A stretch of DNA of 64,000 nucleotides, from NCBI GenBank assembly GCA_964421085.1, contig CAYQVO010000008.1:1-64000 (forward strand). Direction: 5' to 3'. Origin of the DNA: CAYQVO01 sp964421085. GTDB taxonomy: Bacteria > Bdellovibrionota_C > UBA2361 > CAYQVO01. Made by a program: the position numbers and the translations under genes. Below the pieces are notes generated by a model. That model saw only the letters and a list, made by a program, of their open reading frames with translations. It ran no database searches and was not told where the DNA came from. This document shows, one piece after another, positions 51,301-58,871 of the stretch (within the stretch, counting starts at the first letter, position 1; the number at the start of each line of letters is the position of its first letter).

Positions 51301-54179
51301 AGCTTTATGAAGACGGCGAACTGGCGCTTTCGCACATTGCAGAGTTCCGAAAACGACTCGAATCCTGTGTTGAAAGCGGCATGGGGCCGATAACGGAAAC
51401 ATCTGAGCTGCAGAAGGGAACAATCGAGGAATACCTGATACACATTTGCCTGCTCTCCTTTTCCCTGGAGGAAAAGGAAACATTCCCTGCCCTTGCCGGC
51501 GAGGTGTCAGCCCACTGCATGAGACAGGGATGTCCCGGGTATCAGTACAGTGTCGGCAAGGTGAACAGGCACACGCAGGGTGTGTCTCCTCACCAGAACC
51601 TGCGTCTTCTGGTCAGCGAGAATGAGGGCGGTCTGCGGGAAGCAGCGAAGATTCAGGAGTGGGATCGGGAAAGTATCTGCAGAAGATTCCCGCCCTGCGA
51701 CTTTAGAGATGCATTGCTCACCGACTGCCTTGAAAGAGAAGGGTTCGGCAGAGACCACATGCTCGAGGCACTTCCATTTTTCACCGGGGACGGATTGATC
51801 ACCGGAAAAGACGCGAGTTTCGCAGGAAACCTTCCCTTTATTGGTGAGCGTCGCGATGCGGACAGTCAGGCTCAACAATATCAAGAGAGGCATGAGGCTG
51901 GACACCTGATTCCATATGAAAATCTCATGCTGTTTTCACCATGGAGCAATAATATCTATGGTGTTCTTTGCAGACTCTACCGGGAAGACAGTGAGATATT
52001 TCTGCCGGCGGGACTGCCACTTCCGCAGACTCTGGCTCACTTATGCGGCCTTGTTCCGGAAGGCGCCTTCCGTGACTACCTTGTTCACACAGCGCTGCGG
52101 CGCCATCTTGTCGAACTCTCCGGAGGAAAACTCGAGGTTTCTGAGCGGCTCAATACGGACTTTGTCCATCCTCTTGTGCATGCCGCAACGCTGTCAGATC
52201 CTTCGTTCATCAATATCGCCGACACGACCAGTTATTTGAGCGCGGCTGAGACAAGAGATGTGATGCGGTCGCAGCCCGATAAGGCACTCGAGGCTCTCAC
52301 TCTGGCGAGTCCTCTGTTTTCATCACAGCATGCGCGGGAAAATATGGTGCGCGAGGTGGCGCAGGCGCTTTACCCTGAGGAATCGCATACTCCTGTTCCA
52401 TTTGCGTTCATTCAAACGCATCTACCTGACGCATCGCTTCTGCGGGATCATCTCCTCAAGCAGTATCTTCTGCATACCTCGCTTGGGCCCGGGCAGATCC
52501 AGGAAGCCGAAAGGCTCTTCACTGGCGAAATGATGAGGCATGGCGATGTGCCAAAGGCTGAGTTTCCTGCGGCGGAACTGGTGCGGGGCGAAAACGATGA
52601 GGGCCTCGCCGAGAGGAGGGTCGAGTATCTCGAGTGGATGTACGGACTGGAGGATCTTCCTCCTGCAAATCTTCGCATCCCGGGCGTTGCGTTTGGTGTT
52701 CACTTCGACAACGTGAGAACAGCTCCCTTTGCCCTGACTTCAACAGAGCACAGAGAATTCCTGAGGGAGCTTACTTTTGGACCGGGCTGTCTCTTTGAAC
52801 CCCGCACACCCGCGGAACTGGAGGTGATGACGCGCTTTCTTGGAAGATTTTTCGACAAATATTTCGGCGCTGACGATGAAATACTGAAAATGGTTTTCCT
52901 CACCATTTTCGAAGAGTCGCGGCCCGAAAGACGCCATGCGATATTCTCGGCACTGAGCACAGCATGCGCCCATGAAACAACCGCCGACCCGCATGATCTT
53001 ATTGTCATATTCCTCGAGACTTCAGGGGCTGTCGGAACAAAGGCAGGACAGATGCTTTCGAAAGTTCCCCAGGTGCCGGTCGAACTCAAGCGAAAGCTCA
53101 AGCGCCTTAAGTCCCGGGCTGTTCCTTTCAGTACCGCAGGAACGATGCGGCGGTTCAAAGAAGCTGGAGTGGATGGACTGATAAAAAGTGTCGATGCACT
53201 GAGCGGGTCAGCTTCAATGAAGCAGGGACATGAAGTGACTCTTGTCGAGGGCAGAAAAGCAATGGCAAAAGCGGTTCGACCCGCTGTTGACAAATACAAC
53301 GACGACGACCTGGCGGTTCTGGAAAAAGTCGCTGAGAAACTTGAGGCGTTGAATAACGCGCGTGTACGAATCCCGCCCCGGGCCCTGAGCGAGATAAAAG
53401 AGATCCTTGATGAAGAACGAGACCTGCGAATCGAAGCGGAGCGCGGCTCTCTTTTGCGCAAAGAACTCGCTCATGCGGGAAGGCGGGGTGGTTACACGTT
53501 CACTGCTCCCGAGGTAATCTTTTCCTCACGCCATGTGACGCTCGAGACTATTGCGAAGGGCGAGGAACTCGACGCCGTCGCTGAAAGGGCAGTCCGAAAC
53601 CCGGAGGCGAAAAAGCTTTACGATCGTCTGTCGCGGGAGATTGGCCTCGAGCTCTTCCGGGAGCTCTTTCACGGAAAGGTTTTCCATGCCGATCTTCATG
53701 ATTCGAATATATTCGTTGAATCAACGGGCAGAGAGATTACCTTCATTGATTCAGGAGCTGTGGGTAGATCTCACCGCCTGTTCCGTTCACTTGCAGTGGC
53801 TCTCCTCGCGCGGGATCCTGAGGCAATTGCAGAGTTCATCCTGCCGCTCAGCAGGGAGCCGGACAACAAAGAAGTTGCTCATCTCTCAGAAAGAATCCTC
53901 AGGATCCTCCAGTCGACCCGCAACACGGAAGGCGTCGCGACAAGGCTTTCCTGTGAAATACTTGACTTCATCGAGCCATCTTCGGATCTGCGCCTTTTCC
54001 TCAAGGCGCTTGCAGTCGGCGCCCCGCATCTTCGGCGCGTGATACCATCTGTAAAGGAGATAAGCGCACACGGCTTTCGATACTATCTCGCGCACTGCGG
54101 GCGGTTTGTGGCCCTTGGAGGCATCAACATGGGAGCTTTGGCGCTCGCATCCAGGATCGTGGGAGGAGGAAGTGACTGA
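48312..54179 (+). CDS. Giant 1955-aa protein: M48-like zinc protease plus ABC1/UbiB-like atypical kinase
   Basis: ATG at 48312 with GGGGAG just upstream. No signal peptide or membrane helix is visible. Residues about 60-345: M48-like gluzincin with HEIRH (262-266) and the third ligand in QEYDADLTG (Glu290). About 438-506: charged coiled coil (EEQREELAQLEEQL-like). About 510-1540: long, mostly helical region without a recognised domain. About 1570-1900: ABC1/UbiB/ADCK fold with KxGQ (Lys1577, GTKAGQMLS), nucleotide Lys (1653, AMAKAVRP), ExD-type segment (ILDEERDLRIEAERG), catalytic loop HADLHDSNIF (His1792, Asp1794) and metal Asp1813 (FIDSGAVG). All active residues appear intact in both end domains. 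UbiB proteins normally act in quinone synthesis; this size and fusion suggest a different job. Domain boundaries are by eye. Confidence 0.85.
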   Translation: MRSQWDPVNRVLEEADAEAEASPTAASGFVRVEDIHVTLERLEGDGVIPDAESFLRLRDAFQANVDTAGAIVLDEESSGDEGLSGLYAEAQKARLIRQLGPFEGPAITQRLNSIAAGLAQTTQLGEGGVEVFVYPSSQVQAFVYCPEPGEKSAIYSSDQPPSRTVFLSYGLLLKFQAFCEARADKHLDQIIGAISSSCPEAVQDIFAEARSALKAGKDRRQAVQSIIQQLPDRVAHRARHAIEEWDEERIVHEDEVAYVLAHEIRHLVQSRTEEPPSEFVDREVIQKQQEYDADLTGIEKIMAEAGFNPRAAVKIMEFLAEGSSYSLTHPHGLSRLAEVKKFISNPDTPLASLDADPVPLCALPAISTVSERIENDILQAGTLSGLVEAFTEHATDSCSLLVCSLLLRMCISTGWRSESAGNREVQGTLMASLCAVGMRAEKYAAEQREELQEQREELAQLEEQLGMISVQEEVDILEGRMEETRDGIHDTEKTLQKIENGDYSQALQFCRRPGGNTGLQAWRNAAIALDLGNPAVLPEDCGLSRVTGMEKDAGEAHLLSKDWCSIRDAWIEDGSLPEDETGRQIRIALDYFAQKGETAGDVCGRYDTSTPEGRDLLLRHFAYTNLDFADDDETRPSHDLEQELLWRLAEPFLQTVSAEYFESVAGTDRRQQLAGMTLRLLYPALFGEADTDEAAHHLWGTITVDELSALVTAMSFLATDSELVMGDNLEKYLPMDGHLTAYLIRGRRGTELPLEWVERIAVLAQNSPHCSGGIGRESVERAVGRLSQTLPGHKDIWNKLRKLTQESDTFITPYSAPGQIAGLKKGQYLEFWRRAKSQGLDEPSLAGVRRLLVNDRGCGRMEASCILLDAYQEQMFEAGANAEQLREELAAALNSAISTDSTERDFELDQEHLERFLAALSRDGFAPPPESARFFNHDAQEVLNFLFLTTPSSREIEYDAYIQLLRNTASLAHLPLADLIVLLPDRGIFPPVRALAQLYEDGELALSHIAEFRKRLESCVESGMGPITETSELQKGTIEEYLIHICLLSFSLEEKETFPALAGEVSAHCMRQGCPGYQYSVGKVNRHTQGVSPHQNLRLLVSENEGGLREAAKIQEWDRESICRRFPPCDFRDALLTDCLEREGFGRDHMLEALPFFTGDGLITGKDASFAGNLPFIGERRDADSQAQQYQERHEAGHLIPYENLMLFSPWSNNIYGVLCRLYREDSEIFLPAGLPLPQTLAHLCGLVPEGAFRDYLVHTALRRHLVELSGGKLEVSERLNTDFVHPLVHAATLSDPSFINIADTTSYLSAAETRDVMRSQPDKALEALTLASPLFSSQHARENMVREVAQALYPEESHTPVPFAFIQTHLPDASLLRDHLLKQYLLHTSLGPGQIQEAERLFTGEMMRHGDVPKAEFPAAELVRGENDEGLAERRVEYLEWMYGLEDLPPANLRIPGVAFGVHFDNVRTAPFALTSTEHREFLRELTFGPGCLFEPRTPAELEVMTRFLGRFFDKYFGADDEILKMVFLTIFEESRPERRHAIFSALSTACAHETTADPHDLIVIFLETSGAVGTKAGQMLSKVPQVPVELKRKLKRLKSRAVPFSTAGTMRRFKEAGVDGLIKSVDALSGSASMKQGHEVTLVEGRKAMAKAVRPAVDKYNDDDLAVLEKVAEKLEALNNARVRIPPRALSEIKEILDEERDLRIEAERGSLLRKELAHAGRRGGYTFTAPEVIFSSRHVTLETIAKGEELDAVAERAVRNPEAKKLYDRLSREIGLELFRELFHGKVFHADLHDSNIFVESTGREITFIDSGAVGRSHRLFRSLAVALLARDPEAIAEFILPLSREPDNKEVAHLSERILRILQSTRNTEGVATRLSCEILDFIEPSSDLRLFLKALAVGAPHLRRVIPSVKEISAHGFRYYLAHCGRFVALGGINMGALALASRIVGGGSD

Positions 54180-54249
54180 AAAAAGCTGTGAAATGCGCTG
54201 ATGAGCTTCTGTGCCGCCGGGTTGTTCCAGGTCCCGCGCGTTCATCCTG

Positions 54250-55416
54250 TCAGTTGTCGTCGGCAAAACCAGTTTCCAGAAACTGCTTGAACCTGCATCC
54301 GCCCGAGCGGTAAATTCTCAACGGTTCGAACACGGGGAATTCCTCCCACGCCCGTACCATGATCCTGCTCTCGAAAGGGGCGACACTGGATGTGTCAAAA
54401 ACTGACCGCGCTCTCACTACGAGGTCTTTGTGACGCATAAGAATGGTGAACATCCTGATTGCATCTTTCGGCGCGAAGGCTTTTACCAGGAAGAAATCGT
54501 GTACCGGGAAATATTTCACCTCGTCGTAGTTCAACGCGTACTCGAGAAACTCCATCCGTCTTTCGGGAGAAAGGACTTTGAGAGAGGCAAATAGTGAATG
54601 CCTTGCTTCGGGATATTTCTCAAAAAGACTGCAGTAATTGTCGAAAGAGGCATACTCTCCATCAAGGATCCGAAACGCTTCTTTTTTTACGGCTTCACTG
54701 GTCTCGTCCAGGTTTTTTTTCCTGTAAGGTGCGGTGAGATGGCCGTAATCTATCCTGCAGGTTCTTCCATTCGCGAGGGGAATTTCATTCTGCAGCCCTC
54801 CAGAGGGGTCGAGTGACCGCAGGGAGAGTTCCTTCCAGGAGGGTCCCTCAGGATTTGCGGGCTGCCAGTTCGAATCCACCAGCTCCGTGAGAAGCCAGCC
54901 CTGTGCGGGATGCGCGATATACATCCGCGGCATGTCGCGCACCTGCCTGCGGGTGACAAACGCGCCAAGTGCTGCCTCGGAATAAGGGCCTGAATGCAGC
55001 AGCTCATAGTTGCGGCGATAGTAGGTCTTCAGTACGAATGATTTTTCAGGCGTGGCAAGCTGGAACGCTGATCCGAAATTTCCGCTTCCAAGATATTTCA
55101 CGTGGACAATCAACCCTCCCAGCTGAACAAACGATTCCATCTCCGGCTTCTCTGGATGGATCCCGGCTCGACTGTACAGCTCCATCTCAAAGAGCTGGAG
55201 CCGGGAAGCGAGACGATCGATATGTTTAAGAGTCGCATCTTCCGGCGTGAAGGGAAGCGGGAGGGACCCGAGGTACATTCCGCCGGACTGAGATTCTTTG
55301 TCCAGCAAGCCCCGCATTTCCCGTTCATTCAGCAGGTCATCAAATACGCCTGGTGTGACTTGAGCTGAAAGCCGTTTTTTATCTTCCGGGCATGACGCGG
55401 GTCGAATAGTTCTCAT
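54250..55416 (-). CDS. Divergent protein-kinase-like protein, 388 aa
   Basis: Residues 100-135 look like a kinase N-lobe: a Gly-rich loop YLGSGNFGSAF (110-116 GxGxFG) and a VAIK-type strand SFVLKTYYRR (Lys130). A possible alpha-C Glu lies at 148 (SEAALG), and a hinge-like strand is QGWLLTELVDS. RIDYGHL (Asp223) stands where DFG would be. The usual HxDxxxxN loop is not standard (LDPSGGLQN, Asp203 and Asn210), so it is either an atypical active kinase or a pseudokinase. The C-terminal 150 residues are helical. No signal peptide. It shares a strand with, and lies 21 bp from, the 214-aa gene (56082-55438), and is convergent with the giant gene. Confidence 0.6.
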   Translation of the reverse strand: MRTIRPASCPEDKKRLSAQVTPGVFDDLLNEREMRGLLDKESQSGGMYLGSLPLPFTPEDATLKHIDRLASRLQLFEMELYSRAGIHPEKPEMESFVQLGGLIVHVKYLGSGNFGSAFQLATPEKSFVLKTYYRRNYELLHSGPYSEAALGAFVTRRQVRDMPRMYIAHPAQGWLLTELVDSNWQPANPEGPSWKELSLRSLDPSGGLQNEIPLANGRTCRIDYGHLTAPYRKKNLDETSEAVKKEAFRILDGEYASFDNYCSLFEKYPEARHSLFASLKVLSPERRMEFLEYALNYDEVKYFPVHDFFLVKAFAPKDAIRMFTILMRHKDLVVRARSVFDTSSVAPFESRIMVRAWEEFPVFEPLRIYRSGGCRFKQFLETGFADDN

Positions 55417-55437
55417 CCTGGGTCCCTCCCTGTTTTC

Positions 55438-56082
55438 TCAGAGCGTTACTGCTTCATCCTGGATTGAGGCGACTTTTGCTTTCGCTTCCGCAATCAGTCC
55501 CTTCCGGGCTTTGGACAAAGCTGTCTTAGCCCGGGACATGAGGCCAGGATACCTTTCCTTCAAGGCAGCTAGAGCTGTTGCGACCTCCGGATCGCCGGGA
55601 GCGGCTTTTGCAAGAACGTAACATGCGCCTGCAAGCTGTTCGGGAGTTGCACTTTCGAATGACTCATTGAACATTTCCCATCTTTCCTCAATAGTCGGGA
55701 CGTCTCTGTACTCACCATACTCAATGCTGGATTCGGTGGCGTAGCAGTAAGGCGCGACTTCCTCACCCCGTTCAATGTAGCGAGGATTGACGCCCACCTT
55801 CATGGTTGTTTCAAATCTATTTTTCCACCTGAATTTGATGCCGAGGTCAAGCTTGTCCTGGGGATTGCCTGTGAGTGAAAGCATGATGCATGAGTCAGCC
55901 TTCGAGAGATCCGGAAGCAAGCTCTTCACAAGCCCGTTAATTTCAGCCGTTGGAGCCTCGAAACTGAGCGAGAAAGGAACAGGGGTGCGTCTCACGATCT
56001 CGTCCGCCGGCTGAAAGGAAAATTGACTGAGGTTAACTGGTTGTTCCGTCTGACTTTTCTGGATTGTCGGTCTACCTGTCAT
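55438..56082 (-). CDS. Hypothetical protein, 214 aa
   Basis: Not recognised. The N-terminal 40 residues are polar. Residues about 40-130 are probably beta-rich (CIMLSLTGNPQDKLDLGIKF, RFETTMKVGVNPRYI). The last 60 residues are Ala/Lys-rich helices (RAKTALSKARKGLIAEAKAK). Cytoplasmic by appearance. First gene of a two-gene unit with the kinase-like gene, divergent from the tandem MarR gene over an 85-bp promoter region. Confidence 0.7.
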   Translation of the reverse strand: MTGRPTIQKSQTEQPVNLSQFSFQPADEIVRRTPVPFSLSFEAPTAEINGLVKSLLPDLSKADSCIMLSLTGNPQDKLDLGIKFRWKNRFETTMKVGVNPRYIERGEEVAPYCYATESSIEYGEYRDVPTIEERWEMFNESFESATPEQLAGACYVLAKAAPGDPEVATALAALKERYPGLMSRAKTALSKARKGLIAEAKAKVASIQDEAVTL

Positions 56083-56140
56083 GATGTCCTCCTATCGATC
56101 ATGTTCTTCGTTATTTCCACAATATGCCAATTTAAAGGAC

Positions 56141-56160
56141 TATTCAAAAATATTTTAATA
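56141..56160. promoter_or_regulatory. Near-palindrome in the divergent promoter, candidate MarR operator
   Basis: TATTCAAAAA/TATTTTAATA matches its own inverse at 8 of 10 positions per arm. It lies in the AT-rich 85-bp space between the divergent 214-aa gene and the tandem MarR gene, 7 bp before the MarR ATG. Size and position fit a MarR-type operator controlling both directions. Confidence 0.4.
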
Positions 56161-56167
56161 TGACAGA

Positions 56168-57436
56168 ATGTTCATTATGCAGAAAGATCGAGGTCTAATC
56201 CTCAGGCGAATGCACATCCTGTTCAGGATGGTTCAACGGCAGAACAGGTTTATTTCGCGGGCGCCAGGGAGCACAAAACTTTCTCTTCTCGAAAGCCATC
56301 TTCTTCTCGAGGTGGATGCTGCGCCGGAAATTAATCTCGGCGAGCTTGCGGAAATTCTGAATTTTGATCAGGGAAATATTTCACGAACCAGCAGCTCTCT
56401 CGAAAAGAGAGGTTACTTAAAGAGTGTTGTGCAGGGGAGGCGGCGTGCGCTTACCGTCACAGCGAAGGGAAAGAAGGTGCTGCGCGCAATAGACGATTAT
56501 GCAGACTCGCAGATATCCCATTCGATGAATTCATTATCCGATGTGCAGCAAAGCCGCATATTGAGTCTTTACAATGCCCTCTCTGAAGGGTCGCAAGTTC
56601 CTGAAACCAGGCCGCGGCCTCTCGAACATTCCCTGCGCGCGCCGCAGCGTCGCGTCACGAGAGCATTCGGGCTTCTTGGAACGTCGGCTTTTTCCAGCGG
56701 GTTCAACCCCACAGCATATCAGGTTCTTGCTCTCCTGGCGGACTCGGACGCGCCTGTCACATCCACGGCAATCAGCGAAATGCTGGCGGTGAAGCCGAGC
56801 AATCTCAGCGTTATGCTTTCGGGATTCAAGCGGGGAGGTCTGCTGCTGAAGGTTCCTGATGCCGAGGACAGGCGGCACACTTTCATATCGTTATCAGAGA
56901 AAGGAAGAAGAGTATTTTCTCAGGCGGAGGAGTCGGCATGCCGCACATTGGACGAAATCCTCTCTGCGTCTTCGACTGAAGAGGTGGAAAAGTGGCTCGA
57001 GGCACTCTCGAAATATGTCGAAGCAGGAGCCGATGAAACCGGACTGGTTCTCGGACGAATCACCGGAGAAAATGCTGAAGCGCGCGCATTCATAATTCGA
57101 AATATCGTGCGTCTGGGTCACGAGGCCTTCGCTCCTCCTTCGATCAGCGCTTCAGACTCGGTCACTTATGTCGCGTATTCAGGTGAAACCCCTCTTGCAG
57201 CAGTGCACTTCACTATCTCAGAAAAGGCTTCTTGTCTGGATTGCATTACATGGGCCCCGGACCTGGACCGCTCCTCGTTGTTGTCCGCTATCGTTGGTAA
57301 CGCGGCACTTGATCAGCAGCAAAGATTCGAAAGGGTGGATCTATCGAGAAGAATGCTGTTTTTACCGGTTTTTTCAGGCTCAAAAGCCTCTCAAGTCCTG
57401 CTTCTCAGGCTGCCGATAAAAAGAGATGAGGAGTGA
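56168..57436 (+). CDS. Regulator with two MarR domains and a diverged C-terminal domain
   Basis: 422 aa. Residues about 8-115: first MarR winged helix (LSLLESHLLLEVDAAPEINL, NFDQGNISRTSSSLEKRGYL, then RALTVTAKGKKVL). Residues about 155-265: second MarR unit (FNPTAYQVLALLADSDAPVT, LAVKPSNLSVMLSGFKRGGL, then RRHTFISLSEKGRRVF). Two winged helices in one chain could bind DNA as an intramolecular pair. Residues about 290-422 may be a degenerate GNAT-like domain (ENAEARAFIIRNIVRLGHEA ... VTYVAYSGETPLAAVHFTI). Followed after 6 bp by the 470-aa gene, so co-transcribed with it. Confidence 0.75.
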   Translation: MFIMQKDRGLILRRMHILFRMVQRQNRFISRAPGSTKLSLLESHLLLEVDAAPEINLGELAEILNFDQGNISRTSSSLEKRGYLKSVVQGRRRALTVTAKGKKVLRAIDDYADSQISHSMNSLSDVQQSRILSLYNALSEGSQVPETRPRPLEHSLRAPQRRVTRAFGLLGTSAFSSGFNPTAYQVLALLADSDAPVTSTAISEMLAVKPSNLSVMLSGFKRGGLLLKVPDAEDRRHTFISLSEKGRRVFSQAEESACRTLDEILSASSTEEVEKWLEALSKYVEAGADETGLVLGRITGENAEARAFIIRNIVRLGHEAFAPPSISASDSVTYVAYSGETPLAAVHFTISEKASCLDCITWAPDLDRSSLLSAIVGNAALDQQQRFERVDLSRRMLFLPVFSGSKASQVLLLRLPIKRDEE

Positions 57437-57442
57437 AATGAG

Positions 57443-58855
57443 GTGGCATTTCAGGATTTAAAAAAGGCAAGGTTCAATACAGCTGACGAGGCTCTCCGCC
57501 TCGGAGAGTTGAGAAGCAGTCAGAACCACGATGCTGTAGCTGCGCTGAACGAACAGATTTACCAGGCCGCTTGTGATATCGAAGAGCTCGGTAAAACAAT
57601 AAAAGGCCTGATGGACTCGGAAGCTGATAATGCTTCCCTTGGAAAACCCCTTCACTTGTTCTGCGCGCTGACCACCCTCAGGATAAACAGGATGCTGAAA
57701 GGATCGGTCGCATCCCCGGAAGAGTCTCCCGTAATAAAAGCTCTCCAGGGACTTCTCACACGTGTTTCCGCCATTGACCATCGGGATCCTGAGACCCTTC
57801 GCGAAATTTTTCCGTCGGTTATGGCCGGTCTTTGGCACTCGCTTTCGGAAGTCTCTCTTTTCAACGGGAACGTGCATCTTGCTGAATATGATAGGGAGCA
57901 GCACACCATCACCCCGGAGCTTATTGAGGAAATTGCCTCGGTTTGTTCCGAACTTGTAATAGACCCGGCGAGGGGAGGTCCTCAGGAGGGATTCGGCCGC
58001 AATGTAATGGCGCCCGAGATCGAAGACTTGCTGCACCGGAAAGGCTCCCTCCTTTTTGTGCTCGAGCACGAGGAGAGGATAGTAGGATTTTTTATATATC
58101 TGACTGATCGCGCGCACTTTCCTCCCGAGGCGGAAAAGACATGTCTGCTTTACGAAAAGGAAAAAGGAAAGCTGCCCGCGAACGTGGGCTTCCTTTCGAT
58201 GGTCGGCATTCTCAAGGATTTCCGGCACGCCGAGAACGAGGCGGGGATTTATCCATATCCCTTCATGGCAAGCGCTGCTGCCCAGTCGGCATACAATCAT
58301 CGGATTGCATTTCTCCTCGGGGAAGTCCGCGTCGGTGCAAATGCAAACCTCGCTCATATAAAGCACGAGGCTGTAGGATTGTATTCGACGGGCCTGAGAG
58401 TGCTCCACGGTTCTAACGAATACGAGATTCTTACTCTTAACCCATCATCAGTGGACTTTTACGCATCTCCAGCTGTGCTTGAGGAGGCGGCAGAATGGCA
58501 CGGCATGGGTACTAATGACCAGTTTCCTTCGTACAGGGCAGTGCTCGAGCAGCTGGACAGAAGGACCGCTCCAATTGAGGCAGGTGAATTCTGCGCCCCG
58601 AACGGAGATACGGAGGACATGAAAAGGTACCTGAAGGAGCAGCTGCCGCAATATGGGAAAGTCAAAATACGTTGCTTCCATGAAGGACTGGCAGTCCAGG
58701 GCGTGTTCGGCGCCTCGAAATGCACAATCAGGCAGCTTATTCCCAACCAGGACATGTGGACGTGCGACTTGGCGGGAGATCGTCATGAGATCCATTCTTT
58801 CATCCAGGCAGTCGACCTGATGAAACAGGAGTCGTGCAAAAATGCCGGCCATTAG
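57443..58855 (+). CDS. GNAT-like protein, 470 aa, unknown substrate
   Basis: GTG start at 57443, set by AGGAG upstream. The first 150 residues are helical (NDAVAALNEQIYQAACDIEE). Residues about 185-340 follow an acetyltransferase-like pattern: LLFVLEHEERIVGFFIYL (beta strand pair), NVGFLSMVGILKDFRHAENE (strand before the CoA loop), ASAAAQSAYNHRIAFLLGEV (helix then strand) and RVGANANLAHIKHEAVGLYS. The C-terminal 120 residues form a separate domain with His/Cys. A standard Q/RxxGxG/A loop is not obvious. Same unit as the tandem MarR gene. Confidence 0.6.
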   Translation: MAFQDLKKARFNTADEALRLGELRSSQNHDAVAALNEQIYQAACDIEELGKTIKGLMDSEADNASLGKPLHLFCALTTLRINRMLKGSVASPEESPVIKALQGLLTRVSAIDHRDPETLREIFPSVMAGLWHSLSEVSLFNGNVHLAEYDREQHTITPELIEEIASVCSELVIDPARGGPQEGFGRNVMAPEIEDLLHRKGSLLFVLEHEERIVGFFIYLTDRAHFPPEAEKTCLLYEKEKGKLPANVGFLSMVGILKDFRHAENEAGIYPYPFMASAAAQSAYNHRIAFLLGEVRVGANANLAHIKHEAVGLYSTGLRVLHGSNEYEILTLNPSSVDFYASPAVLEEAAEWHGMGTNDQFPSYRAVLEQLDRRTAPIEAGEFCAPNGDTEDMKRYLKEQLPQYGKVKIRCFHEGLAVQGVFGASKCTIRQLIPNQDMWTCDLAGDRHEIHSFIQAVDLMKQESCKNAGH

Positions 58856-58871
58856 CGGCGAAACGAGGCAC

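Noticed and set aside
57458..58408. 316-codon minus-strand frame
   Set aside because: Antisense to the 470-aa gene, which has a good ribosome site and operon context; the minus frame has unnatural composition.
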